64,000 nucleotides of DNA, taken from Parastagonospora avenae f. sp. tritici 18332-5 (lineage: Eukaryota > Ascomycota > Dothideomycetes > Pleosporales > Phaeosphaeriaceae). The position numbers and the translations under genes are program-made. The notes beneath the pieces are model-generated. The model saw only the letters and a program-made list of their open reading frames with translations, searched no databases and had not been told where the DNA came from. Below, in pieces: positions 46,259 to 56,862 of the stretch (position 1 is its first letter; each line of letters opens with the position of its first letter). The stretch spans positions 186,001 to 250,000 of the forward strand of contig JAFJTR010000010.1 in NCBI GenBank assembly GCA_022559985.1, written 5' to 3'.

Positions 46259-46865
46259 CGTCGAAGAGCCTTGTAGGTGTCGAAAATAACAACGAACTGA
46301 AGAATGGGTATCAACAGCGATGGGCGAGGTCAGTAGCGGGCAAAACTTCTAAGTTAATTAATGTTCATGCGCTTTGCATGTCTAGCCTCTAGCCGCAGGA
46401 CAAGGAGGTGAACACCAACAGCGTCCATTCAGATAGAAGCAAGAATTTGCAGATATCACATCACCTTCGGCGCTTCTGAGGCATGTCTGATAATCGATAG
46501 GCATAATTACACACCAGAAACTCCGCATAAATGCTGTGTAGCTTACCCGTGTCTTCGGCACTGAGAAGTGCCACCACGGCATGGCCGCATCCGGTTAACC
46601 GAGTCTAGCCTGCAAAGTCTCCCGGCCTGTGGGGATTTGACTTGGTTGGTCATGAACAACCAGCCGAATGAGCGCAATGCGCGACAATAGGAACACGTGT
46701 ACGTCGTAGCGAAAGGTTATCGCTTACCGTAGTACGGTGGATCCAACACATGTTCAACAGCTCCATGAACTAGATGGCCCATATTTCGATCCTCAACGAC
46801 AACCTCAACCAAACTTGACCAGTTCTCTTGCTTGGGACCCTTTCAAATACAATTCTTGCGCGAAG
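46259..46865. promoter_or_regulatory. Divergent promoter between BVMO 2 and the SDR gene
   Basis: 607 bp shared by two group genes. It contains a perfect palindrome CGGTTAACCG at 46592-46601 (CGG-N4-CCG), a plausible site for a Zn2Cys6 dimer. The spacing differs from the CGGTCCG pair at 39260-39276, so a common operator is not proven. Confidence 0.4.
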
Positions 46866-47935
46866 ATGCCGATTGCGAAGTATGAGTACACTGGCCCAAT
46901 CGACCACACCGTGCCCATAGACCATGCCAACTTGAAAGACAAGTCAGTGATCATCACCGGCGGCGCCAACGGCATGGGCGAGACATGTGTTCGGCACTTT
47001 GTAGAACACGGCGCCAAAATCACAATCGCAGACGTGAACAAGCGAGGCTACGATCTCTCCGCCGAGCTAAACAAGACGTACGGTGAGGAACGGACCATCT
47101 TTGTCGAAGTCGATATTCGGGACTGGGACCAGCAAAAGAACATGTTCGAATCTGCAATGGCGAAGTTTGGCACAATTGACATTGTCATTGCAAATGCCGG
47201 CATTAGCAGAAGTTCAGGTGATAGTCTCTGGAACCTCGACGATCCAAGTGGCGAACCAACGAAACCGGACCTCAACATTGTGGAAGTGAATCTGAAGGGC
47301 AGCTTATACACGTGGAAACTGGCAGTGCATTACTGGCGCAAACAGGAAGAGAGTGATGATCGCGACCGATGTTTCATCATAACTGGCAGTTTGGTTGCTT
47401 GGATCGATTCACCGGTGCGTATATCATAGTTTGCACTCAATTTTGTGGAAGTATTGATTGTCCAGGGTAACTGGGAATACACAGCGACTAAGTACGGCCT
47501 TCACGGATTCATGCGCACGGTTCGCAGATCGTCGTGGGAGCAGGGCGTGCGCATCAACTATGTCGCTCCTAGCTGGACCAAGAGCGCAATCCGGACCAAA
47601 GAGTATGAACAGTGGCTCACGGATCGTGGGATCGAGTTCGGCGAGCAAGAAGACGTTGCAGCATGTATGATGCGGATCGCAAGCGACAGGTCAATCAATG
47701 GTATGTTAGCAGTGTCATGTCTGCTGTTCCCAAATTGACTGACACGATTGCAGGCAGGAGTTTGGTTATAGTACCTAGAAGCGTCGCTAAAGAAGGGTAC
47801 AAGGACATCGACAAGGATGATTATACCGAGGACGATGGTCATGATGGCTACTTCAAGCGTACTCAAGACACTCAGCTCGTCATTATTGAAGACAGGTGGA
47901 GAGACGACTACAAAGTAAGGGTGTACAAAGAATAA
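46866..47935 (+). CDS. Short-chain dehydrogenase/reductase of the oxidative group
   Basis: Exons 46866-47414, 47466-47700 and 47754-47935 (introns 51 and 53 nt) give 321 residues. The frame is open upstream to 46737 but with GTG only, so ATG 46866 (MPIAKYEYTG) was chosen. Cofactor motif TGGANGMG at 31-38, NAG near 112, active-site Ser in IITGSL, and YTATK at about 188-192. The C-terminus is rich in Asp and Lys and unusual for the family. The enzyme should act on an alcohol or ketone with NAD(P)(H). Divergent transcription with BVMO 2 suggests it makes the ketone used by that enzyme (inference). It converges with the EthD-like gene, 40 bp apart. Confidence 0.9.
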
Positions 47936-47975
47936 CACAAAACGCTCGCCCCCAACTCTATCCCAATCGAAAGTC

Positions 47976-48716
47976 TCAATCAAAGAACTCCTTCTTGCCG
48001 TGCACTTTGTGTAACTCAAATACCAAAACTTCCGGTTGCACGTCACCTAATTCTTGAATACTCTTTTTTACAGACTCCACAAGTTCCTCGTCTGGCCTTT
48101 CTTCGAACTCATGCATGGCCAGATGCGTGCTTGGCTCTGTAATCGGCTCGTCACCTGCCGGCAAGCCCTTCAACTTCTTCGACTCCGCGTTCGACCTCGC
48201 AAACCGCAAGTCAAACGACAACGTCCGCAGGTACCCCTGTACTTTCCCCAGCTCTTCTCGTTGCCTGTCGAACAACTCAATTTCCGATTGCGATGAATCC
48301 AATCGAACACCACAAGTCAAAATGTACTTCGCCGGCCCTACCACTCCCTCTCTTCTCCCCCCCTGTCCCACCAACCCCAAAAACCTAACATCCATATCCG
48401 CCAAGTCATAAATCACCCCACTCCCCGGCAAAATCTCGCTCGAAACATTAATCGTCTTGAACTCCTCGGTTAACATAAACTCCAGCTTCTCCATGGGATA
48501 GCACGCCAGAAACGGGGTTGCGTTGGCATCATTCCCGGAAGCAGATGTCTTGTTGGCGTCGACGTAGCGGAAGCCGCTTTTGATGCCGGATGTCGCGACG
48601 ACTTCGGGGATGTGGTCGGAGTCGTACCAGTACAGGAATGTGGGTTCGGAGAGGAGGGGGGAGGAGATGCGGGAGCGCACGAAAAGGATACCGGGGCCGG
48701 AGACGGAGGATGGCAT
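47976..48716 (-). CDS. EthD-like / dimeric alpha-beta-barrel protein
   Basis: One exon of 246 residues from ATG 48716. The N-terminal half (GILFVRSRIS ... LYWYDSDHIPEVVATSGIKSGFRYVD) matches the ferredoxin-like EthD pattern, with the WYDSDHIPE stretch typical of fungal members. A second half repeats a similar fold (GPAKYILTCGVRLDSSQ ... EVLVFELHKVHG), so two ferredoxin-like domains are likely. Such proteins accompany oxidative degradation or polyketide genes, sometimes as small dehydratase or decarboxylase-like enzymes, sometimes with no known role. It is the right edge of the group as I define it. Confidence 0.75.
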   Translation of the reverse strand: MPSSVSGPGILFVRSRISSPLLSEPTFLYWYDSDHIPEVVATSGIKSGFRYVDANKTSASGNDANATPFLACYPMEKLEFMLTEEFKTINVSSEILPGSGVIYDLADMDVRFLGLVGQGGRREGVVGPAKYILTCGVRLDSSQSEIELFDRQREELGKVQGYLRTLSFDLRFARSNAESKKLKGLPAGDEPITEPSTHLAMHEFEERPDEELVESVKKSIQELGDVQPEVLVFELHKVHGKKEFFD

Positions 48717-49152
48717 TGTGGAGTTGGATTTGGGGAGCTGGATCTTGCTTTGTGCGGTGAAGGCGTGACGATGGCGGCGGGTGAGGTTGATAAGAGTCCA
48801 TGGCGGATAAGCGTTGCCGGGCCGAATTTAGAGGAATGGCCGAGAGGTTTGGTAGCGAGGATTATGTGGCACAGATAGCATGGTCTAGAACTTGAGGTCT
48901 GAGAGCGAACGGCGGAAGTGGGTGGCGGAAGTGGGTGGCGGAAGGTGGAGCGAGGTTCGTTGAATCCTGCAAAGAGGGGGAGGGTATGTGTCACGTGATG
49001 CTACCACATTTACCCAAGAATTGTCGCTGCACAGCTCTTGCAAGAGACATTGCCACTGTAATCATGTGAAACGAGATCATACAAGTGTTTGCAAGTACTT
49101 GTTCAGGATGGTGATATATTGTGTTTTCTTGCGTGTAGTTATACAACACAGT
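48717..49152. other. Intergenic region with a short tandem repeat
   Basis: About 440 bp. A 13-bp unit GGCGGAAGTGGGT is repeated about 2.7 times from 48911. No gene is supported; the minus-strand frame at 48470-48994 is proline/serine-rich shadow. Confidence 0.5.
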
Positions 49153-49332
49153 TGTCGCGGTTCTAGAGTATTTCCTTTTCCTTGTACTACGTAGCACAGT
49201 TTCATGTCTCCACTGCTGTGCTACGCAGTGCCTGCCACTTCTGATTTACTACATATACTGTTCATAGCGACATACAATAACACCTCAGTTCAATCCTCAA
49301 TTCCTTGCGTACTGCTTGCACTCACTGCGACA
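49153..49332 (+). mobile_element. Solo LTR, family B, copy B3
   Basis: 180 bp, the same length and orientation as B1 (8918-9097), with only a handful of differences. Ends are TGTCGCGGTTC and CACTGCGACA. Perfect 5-bp duplications ACAGT flank it at 49148-49152 and 49333-49337. It lies just outside the EthD-like end of the oxidative group, upstream of the peroxidase stop. Confidence 0.9.
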
Positions 49333-49461
49333 ACAGTAGTATACAATAGAGTAGAAAGGCACATATCTACAAGGAAAACATTAGATGTCGTATCCTAAGT
49401 CATCATTCGTTGCGCCGTCCGTCGTGCCCATTGACGCCATACCCGTAATCGAATCGTAAAA

Positions 49462-50458
49462 TCAACGCCGGCATGCAAACATCGGCATAGCTCTCATCTC
49501 CCTCTTCGCGTTCGTCGCCCTCGGCAACGCGCCCGTACAATCAATAAGACCCTTCCCATCCGTCGTCCCACTCCCAAAAAGCGCCATCCTTCCCATAGCA
49601 TCAGCGAACTTACCATTCCACTTGCCCTGATTATTCACAAAGCCCTTGAACTCCTTGCCCACGGTCGGGTGCGCCGCCAACTTAATATCGGACGGAAACG
49701 CGACGACGCCCTGCGGCGCGTTCAGTGTTTCTGCGTAGTACTTGACGTCCCAGATGCCTGGGGTGGAGTCCTGCGGCTTTCCGAAGGCTTCGGTGGACGT
49801 GTTGAAGTTGAATTGGTTGGAGGTGGAGTGTGCGCCTAGCAGGGCGGCGAGATCGACATCGTTGAAGCCTTTGTCTTGGAAAAGTTTGAGGAGGTCGGCG
49901 GCGGGGGCGTTGACGTCGGGGAGGAGGCCGTCGACGGCGGCAGTTGTGGAGTCTTTGCGGCCGACAAAGGTCTTCACGACGGGGCCGCCGGGACATGTGA
50001 CGATTGCGTGGTTACCGGCGAAGACTGGGAGAAGTGTGAGTGTGAGATGAGGGAGGATAGGGATGCGGGAACGTACCGATCATATCTGCAACGCTGGTTT
50101 GATAGAAGTTGGCTCGGTCTTTGATGTATCCTGCAATGCCTTCGAGGCCCTTGTTCTCCGGGCGCAACAACTCCTCTGATGAGAGTATAAGACTTCCATC
50201 GCAGCCACCTTTCGCGCCTTGTGCTTTGTTCCAGGAACCACACTCATGGAAGATGAGCCTGATAGCAGCACGGGCATCTGGGTTGCATTCTCCGTTTGAC
50301 AGGAATTTTGCAGTGAGTTCCTTTGAGATGTCATTCCATTTTGAAGGACAGCTACTGCCACTAGTCTGGCGAGAGAATAATGGGAGGATGGCGGAGACGT
50401 CGGAAAATGAGAATGCGGCGGCTGACGAAGCCAAGAGGAGAAGGCTTGAGGGATACAT
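49462..50458 (-). CDS. Secreted heme peroxidase (class II-type)
   Basis: Two exons, 50458-50077 and 50024-49462, with a 52-nt intron, 314 residues. A signal peptide (MYPSSLLLLASSAAAFSF) starts it. The distal heme site is RLIFHECGSW with Arg67 and His71, the substrate/calcium loop GGCDGSLIL follows, and the proximal His is His193 in LLGAHSTS. The pattern matches ascomycete proteins of the plant/fungal peroxidase superfamily related to class II (ligninase-type) enzymes. The residue after the distal His is Glu where Asp is common. Expected to act outside the cell with H2O2 on phenolic substrates; no claim on lignin degradation can be made. Confidence 0.92.
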
Positions 50459-51815
50459 TATGACAGAAGGTTACGAATCTAAGTCTCCGGGTTGATGGCA
50501 CACTTGCGAAAGCTTATGGAGATGAAGAACTGCGGAATGGAAAAAACCTTGAGGCTCCTGCTGCACGACCCTTATACTTCTTCTACTCATCAGCTTGGTA
50601 TATTGGTGTGGCCAGAACCTTGCGGTGCATGATAAGATAGCGACCCAGGCATGATCTTTGCGCAAGCCATCCGGTGCTTTTTCCAGTAGCTAGGACGAGG
50701 CGTTTTGATAGAGGTGTAGTAGTGAATCGTCGAAGCCTGCATGGCTTCCATAATCCAATGATGCAGGTAGTATATGCAGGCGCCAACCAACGCATGAAAC
50801 TACTCTTCGACTACCTGTACAAGGTGCAAGATGATGCACAGACGTGCTGTGCTGATCTCAGCCGTTCATAGTCATGCAGCTACAGCTGGCATGTACCCTG
50901 TGTACAGCCACTAAGACTCGAGGGCCTAGTGGACGGGATACTGAATGCAATTGTTGAATCAACACTCTAATTGCCGTAATGCCTTTTTCTCTGTTCAGCT
51001 GAGAAAATTGACACTTCGTACCTGTGCAGTGTGTTGTCTTCCCAGTATAATACCAGACAGACTGAAAGGTCACGCACTCTAGATGCATTCTTTCAGGCAA
51101 CTGGTCGGTAGGGTCTCAGCTCGACGAGACTCTTCTCTTTTTTCCAAAGTCTTGAAGTCAACGTGCTGTCAAGTGAACAATAAGCAGCCCTAGGTGACGT
51201 TGTGGAGTGATTCGTGGGGAGATCGGAGACGCCACAATGCACGTCTAGCGTGCAGCTATCTGCCTAGGCGGAGATCGTAGCGTGAAAGTCTGGAGCTGGA
51301 CAATCGATACAACCTGATTGGGGAGGCGGAGGCAACACCGCTCAGAGCATGTACAAGCATTTGAAGAATTCTTGGCATGTAGCTTATGTAGGGCCCAGAC
51401 GGTGCGTGAAGCTACCAGACTTTTTTCCGGTGTGCGACCAGATGTCTTAGCCCTATTCTGGCTCATGGGCGGGTCGATCATCCATTCTAGTCGTTTGTAC
51501 ATGCCGCCCATACTAAGAAACATGGCGAATGTGTGAAGGTAGACTGGAGAGGAGCCTCGCTCTGTGAGATCAGCGGGACCCTACATTCAGCCGGTGAAAG
51601 ATCGAAGGAATCTAGCGTGTTCTGAAGAGGCCTGTGCTAACCGCAGTACAGTTCAAGCTCGCTAAGCGATGAAATGCGAGCGTCTAGACGCTGATGCCAA
51701 GTGAGAGGCTTTGGAGGCGTTCGCTTGGGAGCTCATGGTGGCATTCTTGAGGCTGCCGTTGAGGCTGGCCTATGCTGGCGACAGACACTTTGCACCCAAC
51801 GCTCGTGGTCAACGC
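50459..51815. other. Gene-poor stretch
   Basis: About 1.36 kb upstream of the peroxidase gene and downstream of the thioesterase stop. Only short overlapping frames without family features are seen, and no LTR or RNA gene. Confidence 0.5.
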
Positions 51816-52370
51816 CTATAGCTTCGCTTCAGCTGCAGAGAGTTTCTGCAGCCCTCGCTTCAGCTCTTCGGACATTCCGAAGGCGCCTGGTCGGCGACTT
51901 TCACGGTCCACAAAAACGTGGACAAACTCCCCAACCGCTTTGACCTCCTCTTGCCCGCGCTCGAAGACACCAATTTCGTATGTGACAGAGCTCTTGCCAA
52001 GCTTGTTCACTCGGAGGGCGAGATCCACGACGGCTGGGAATCCAACGGGCGCGAAATAGTCGCAATGCGAGTGCACTACCAAACCAATCTGCGCTGAAGT
52101 GGGCGGATGCAGTGAGCAGTGCTTGATGAGATAGGTGTTGACGACAGAATCAAAGCTAGAGAAGGTTAGTCGCGTTTCTGTGATGCAGGCAGGGCACGTA
52201 CAGGAAATAGTAGATACTGTTGTTCATGTGTGCATACTGGTCATTGTCGCTCCTTCCTGTTGTTAGTGAAATTTGATAAAACGGGACGGAAGGAGCTACC
52301 ATCGCGTCCTGTACTCGAGTTCGAATTTGTAATCGCTCCGTTTGCGCTCTTTCAGAGTTTCTGAAGCCAT
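51816..52370 (-). CDS. Hot-dog-fold thioesterase (4HBT/YbgC-like)
   Basis: Three exons: 52370-52300, 52252-52202 and 52155-51816 (introns 47 and 46 nt), 153 residues. The splice rebuilds RWSDNDQYAHMNNSIYYFLF, the substrate-binding stretch of 4-hydroxybenzoyl-CoA-type thioesterases with the catalytic Asp in SDNDQY. Then HCDYFAPVGFPAVVDLALRV and SVTYEIGVF fit the hot-dog strands. The enzyme should hydrolyse acyl-CoA or similar thioesters; chain preference unknown. The gene is divergent from the pseudouridine synthase gene with a 253-bp spacer. Confidence 0.88.
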
Positions 52371-52623
52371 ATCGTGACGTCTGTTTTATGGGGAAGTTCG
52401 TTGTCGTGGTGTTGACGCGTTCGCTCTTTCGCGATTGCGATACTCGGTCTAAAGATGCCTCGGCTTGTGATAGCCAGGCCAACAATTTCCTCACACAACT
52501 CGCCCCCACCACTTCACCCCGCAGTCGTCCGTCGCCGTCGCCGTCGCCGTCGCATTGGCGCCCTCTCCCCGAATCTTCGCGTATCTGGCCTCCAAAGGTC
52601 GCCTACCTGGACCAAAGACCTCG
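52371..52623. promoter_or_regulatory. Short divergent promoter with a (CCGTCG) microsatellite
   Basis: A 253-bp spacer between the thioesterase and pseudouridine synthase starts. It contains four copies of CCGTCG at about 52529-52552. No other element was assigned. Confidence 0.5.
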
Positions 52624-54045
52624 ATGGCCCTGGTGCCCTCATCGCCGCGCGACAACTATATTCCGCTGCCAGACGACAAATTTCCGTGGAAAGAGCCGCC
52701 AGCAGTAGTCACAACGCCCTGTGACCCATGGCCGCCGCCATACTACCTTGAAGATGGCCTGCGTAAAGTGAAGCCATACCACTACACATACAACACATAC
52801 TGCAAGCAAAGATGGCGGGGCAGAGAAATCCTAGACATATTTTCTAGCGAGTTCCGTGACCGCCCAGCAGAATATTACGAGAAGGCTATTATAGAAGGGC
52901 GCGTAGTGGTCAATGGACAGCCCGTGCCTAGCACTAAGACGACCATAAAGAATGGCGACATCATCTCGCATACGCTGCACAGACATGAGCCCCCATGTAC
53001 TGCGACGCCAATCGGCATAGTGCATGAGGATGACAACCTCATCGTCATCAACAAGCCCGCAGGAATGCCAGTCCACCCTGCAGGGCGCTACAATTTCAAC
53101 TCCATCATCGAGATACTGAGGGCAGATCGAGGCTATGGCTGGAATCCGCTGCCCTGTAATCGGCTGGACCGGCTGACCAGTGGCATTATGTTTATTGGAA
53201 AGCACAGACAGGCTGCAGAAGACATGAGTGCTCAGATCCGAACGAGGACAGTCAAAAAGGAGTACATCACACGCGTTGTCGGTGAGTTCCCGGAAGGAGA
53301 GGTGGTCTGCGAGAAGCCTATTTTGCAAATCAGCCCGAAGCTGGGCCTGAACCGTGTGCGTGCAAATGGCAAAGAAGCCTTGACAGTCTTCAAGCGCCTT
53401 GCATATTATCCGCCGAAAGATGATGGCAAACCAGATGAGGGGCAAGATGGCGGAGAAGGGCCAGATGGCCAGCCATGGAAGAAATTGCGCGGATACTCCA
53501 TCGTTCGCTGCTTGCCAGTGACTGGTCGTACCCATCAACTGCGCGTCCACCTCCAGTTTCTGGGTCATCCGATATCGAACGATCCCATCTATGCGAACCA
53601 GCGCGTCTTCGGCCCATCGCTTGGCCGCGGCCATTCCGAGACAGAGAACGATGAAGACATCATGACGCGGCTTGCGCGTATGGGCAAGGAGGATATCGCT
53701 GATGCTGTTGCGTATCACGACGAGATGGTGGAGGCATACAACAAGAGAAAGGCAGAGCGCATGACTGGCGAGACATGCGACGTCTGCGATACACCGTTAT
53801 ACAGCGATCCTGGGACGCATGAGCTGGGTATCTACCTACATGCACGCAGATATAGGTGTGAGGAGGGTAAGTGGGATTATGAGACTGGCTTGCCTGATTG
53901 GGCACTGCCGCCGCCAGGCTATCAAGGACCAACCGAGGGCACGGAAGAGAGCGATCCCTTGGCCATTGACCTGAAGAAGCTTGGGATTGACGATGCTGGC
54001 TTAGGTGAGGCAGAAAAGAACGAGAAGGTTGCCTCAAAAGCATGA
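52624..54045 (+). CDS. RluA-family RNA pseudouridine synthase (PUS9/RIB2-type)
   Basis: One exon. ATG 52624 gives 473 residues; the open frame reaches further upstream but only with TTG. A small S4-like part (AIIEGRVVVNGQPV) precedes the synthase domain. The catalytic Asp is about residue 182 in CNRLDRLTSGI, with NKPAGMPVHP before and TGRTHQLRVHLQFLGHPI after, all diagnostic of RluA enzymes. The size and the PYHYTYNTYCKQRWRGR N-terminus match fungal enzymes that modify uridine 32 of tRNA (PUS9/RIB2 type). A C-terminal CDVCDTPLY motif and acidic tail follow. No separate deaminase domain is present, so the RIB2 dual function is not indicated. Confidence 0.92.
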   Translation: MALVPSSPRDNYIPLPDDKFPWKEPPAVVTTPCDPWPPPYYLEDGLRKVKPYHYTYNTYCKQRWRGREILDIFSSEFRDRPAEYYEKAIIEGRVVVNGQPVPSTKTTIKNGDIISHTLHRHEPPCTATPIGIVHEDDNLIVINKPAGMPVHPAGRYNFNSIIEILRADRGYGWNPLPCNRLDRLTSGIMFIGKHRQAAEDMSAQIRTRTVKKEYITRVVGEFPEGEVVCEKPILQISPKLGLNRVRANGKEALTVFKRLAYYPPKDDGKPDEGQDGGEGPDGQPWKKLRGYSIVRCLPVTGRTHQLRVHLQFLGHPISNDPIYANQRVFGPSLGRGHSETENDEDIMTRLARMGKEDIADAVAYHDEMVEAYNKRKAERMTGETCDVCDTPLYSDPGTHELGIYLHARRYRCEEGKWDYETGLPDWALPPPGYQGPTEGTEESDPLAIDLKKLGIDDAGLGEAEKNEKVASKA

Positions 54046-54442
54046 GCATATTGCGCAAAGGCTTGTGGCATGATTCGATATCTTCATTCCTGATATAGAT
54101 CTTCGAGATACCCAATTTGACTCCTTTGTGGACTTTGTCCGCCTTCGAATTATGATTTACCCAAGGACCTGGTGTTTGGAAAAGGTGGGTCCGCGGTGGA
54201 CATGACACTGGGTTGTACTTACCGCATTTGGCATTGCGTCATCACAATGTGGTGGGGGAGGAAGGTGGGATGAACTCATCACACTATTCCACGCCATTGG
54301 ACTTCACCCAACGTTCTTTCGGTACAATCGCACTTTATACGCTATCTAGCCGCTTTGAAGCTACTATAATAGCTGCAGACATAGCAACGTGTTGCACTGT
54401 AAACAAACCTCAGGATTCTCCATTAACAGACTGAATCACACA
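54046..54442. other. Intergenic region
   Basis: About 400 bp between two plus-strand genes. Nothing recognised apart from promoter space. Confidence 0.5.
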
Positions 54443-55530
54443 ATGGCTATCGGCATCGCGATCATCGGAAGCGGCATCTTCGTCAAGGAAGAACATTTGC
54501 CAGCTGTACAAGCTGTTCCTGAACTAGTCAGCGTGAAAGCCATCTACTCGCGATCGCTCAAATCCGCCAAAGCTGTTTCAGAGAAGCTATCTGATGTTGA
54601 CCTCTACAGCGACGACTCGGAAGGCAGGACCTTTGACGACTTGCTGAAGCGTGATGATATCAAAGCTGTCATAATAGCGTAAGTCCACATGAGCCCTCCC
54701 CTCTCTCTACCATAATCTAACAAACATCTAGTCTCCCCATTTCCAATCAGCCAGAATACATCAAAAAAGCCCTCGCAGCCGGAAAGCACGTCCTTGCCGA
54801 AAAGCCCGTCGCTAAAGACATTGCCACTGCGCAAGACCTCCTCGCCTGGACCAAAGACACCTCAAACACCAAAGCTGTCTATACCGTCGCCGAGAACTTC
54901 CGCTTCCTTGACTCCTTCCTCCACGCCGCCAATGCCATCTCCTCCCTAGGTCGCGTGCTAACTTTCCACGCGCGCATCGCCGCCTTCGTCACGCCGGGAA
55001 GCAAGTACTACGAAACGTCATGGCGCAAGGAACCCACACACCAGGGCGGCTTCCTGCTTGATGGTGGCGTGCACTTTGCTGCTGCGATTCGGCTGATGTT
55101 GAGCGGTGCGGGCGAAAAGATTAAGACGTTGAGTGCGTTCACGACGCAGTTGCAAAAGCACCTTCGTCCTGTTGATACTATGAATACGACGCTGCTGTTG
55201 ACAGGTGGATCGTCGGGGACGTTCGCTGTTTCGTTCGGGACGACGGATAAGGGGTCTGAGTATCTGATGGCGTGCGAGGAGGGGAGCGTACATGTTAGTA
55301 TGGGGAAGGTGACTGTTAAAAAGGGAGGGGAGGTTGTGGATGAGAAGCACTTCAAGGACGAGGGGGCGGGTGTGAAGCAGGAGGTTAAAGCGTGGGCTGA
55401 GAGTCTCAACAGTGGAAAATGGAGGGTAGAGCAGAGTGGTGAGGCCGCGTTGGGCGACTTGGAGATCATTGAGACTGCGTTGAAGAGTGGCGAGCAGGGC
55501 GGAACGCCGATTATCTTGCAGTATCAGTAG
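54443..55530 (+). CDS. GFO/IDH/MocA-family oxidoreductase
   Basis: Two exons, 54443-54678 and 54732-55530, with a 53-nt intron, 344 residues. The Rossmann start AIIGSGIFVKEEHLP, the ALAAGKHVLAEKPVAKD segment with the conserved EKP near residues 102-104, and the DGGVHFAAAIRLM stretch with the catalytic-type His are the family hallmarks. Such enzymes oxidise or reduce sugars, inositols or related carbonyls with NAD(P). Fungal homologues are mostly uncharacterised, so the substrate is unknown. No signal peptide. Confidence 0.9.
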
Positions 55531-55919
55531 AGAGCACACATCCAGGGAAGATACATAGTTATCCGAAAATATTGTATTATGAATAGCAATGATCCCGGTT
55601 CAAAACATCGTTACCTTAAGTAGTCCAAGGCTTCGTATAATTGACATGATACACGTGATTAGAAGGTTTGGAACATGCGAGCCGATACGATGATATTGTT
55701 CTGGCAGCTTGTACGTAAAGCTTTATGCGGGCTTAGTTACATCTTCATTAACACTAAACGTCACTCTCAGACTACGTCTTCACCTCCATCAAGAGGTCAC
55801 GTCATTCCACCGTACCATGACACCTCTACATCCTTGCAAGCGCCTGCATCCTTCCAATTCCACCCTGCACACTCTCTCCCCTCCCCTCTCTCACCCTCAA
55901 GTTCTCAGAAACCAGATCT
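55531..55919. other. Intergenic region
   Basis: About 390 bp between convergent genes. Short Ser/Pro-rich open frames on the plus strand look non-coding. Confidence 0.5.
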
Positions 55920-56458
55920 TCAACAACACCCCCTAACAATCTGATTCCTCGCCACGATCCTTGCCTTCTTCAACCCGCCCGTCTCCAACGCCGCATCGCA
56001 AATCACCTTATACACCTTCAATCGGTCGCTTACCTTCTTCTTCTTCTCAAACCGGCCATTCGCGCGCTCAACAGCCACCTCAAGATCCAGCACGTACGCA
56101 TCGTACAACGCCAGCGTGTCTCTGTTCGCCGGCGGAATGAGCAGTCGGTGCTCGAACGTCAGGACGCGCGCAAGCTCCAGGTCGAAGGCGAGGATGTAGT
56201 CGTCGCTGCACATGTTGGTCCAGGATGTGTACTATGCGGGTGGGGGTTAAAGTATGAGTGCGAGTGGGCGATGCGGGGCGGGGTGAGCCTTACGGTGAAG
56301 TCCTTGGGGTGGGATTTGATGGCTTCAAGTGTGAGGGCGTGGAGTTGCTTGACTGGCTCTTTGGCCTCGGTAGCAAAGAGACCGGATCTGTCGATGGAGG
56401 CTTGGTAAATGGGGATTTGGCTCTCGCGGGCAGGATCTTTGCTGGTGGTTGGCGCCAT
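55920..56458 (-). CDS. Small conserved-looking protein of unknown function
   Basis: Two exons, 56458-56294 and 56231-55920, intron 62 nt (GTAAGG...CATAG), 158 residues. ATG 56458 (MAPTTSKDPARESQ) was preferred over ATG 56581, whose extra 41 residues are low-complexity. The mature sequence is mixed helical, with YTSWTNMCSDDYILAFDLEL at the splice, a RLLIPPANRDTLALYDAYV segment and a basic end. No motif or membrane segment was recognised. It sits next to solo LTR B4 and converges with the oxidoreductase gene. Confidence 0.65.
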
Positions 56459-56673
56459 GATGCTAGAATTACAGCTGGGTTTGGTGGATTTTTGGTGCTT
56501 TGGTCGTGGAGTTTTTGGGTAGGATGAAAGATTGTGGAAGGGTGCAAAGGCGCCTGCAAACGGAGCGTCGTGGTAGGACATTTTGACTCACTTTGAGTGC
56601 GCTGTTGTTAGGGCAACGAGGTGACTGACAACAATTCCTGCACTATTTCTTCTTGAATAACAGGGTGCACTTC

Positions 56674-56862
56674 TGTCGCGGTGTGGAAAACGCGCATATG
56701 CAGAAGAATTGAAGGATTGAACTGAGGTTATATTGGGTGAGGCTACGAGCAGTATATATACATGGGTAGCTGTAAACAGTGCTAGTGCAGGAAAGGCAGC
56801 GTCGTCTCATCAGAGGTGAGGTGCCACTGCACGTGAGGCAGGAGATGCCCTCAACCGTGACA
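56674..56862 (-). mobile_element. Solo LTR, family B, copy B4
   Basis: 189 bp from TGTCGCGGTGTGGAAAA to CAACCGTGACA, in the same orientation as B2. It has perfect 5-bp duplications ACTTC at 56669-56673 and 56863-56867. A TATA-like AGTATATATACATGGG lies in its middle. Its first bases (GTGTGGAAAA) match the reverse complement of the 3' end of family A, linking the two families. It lies between the small unknown gene and the MAPEG gene. Confidence 0.88.

Noticed and set aside
46737..46865. Upstream extension of the group SDR
   Set aside because: Starts at GTG and adds 43 residues with no family similarity; ATG 46866 is the better start.
48470..48994. Minus-strand Pro/Ser-rich frame of 174 codons
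   Set aside because: Overlaps the start of the EthD-like gene in another frame; low complexity, no domain.
52831..53718. Minus-strand open frame of 295 codons
   Set aside because: It is antisense to the pseudouridine synthase exon, whose frame has complete family motifs; no family feature in the antisense frame.
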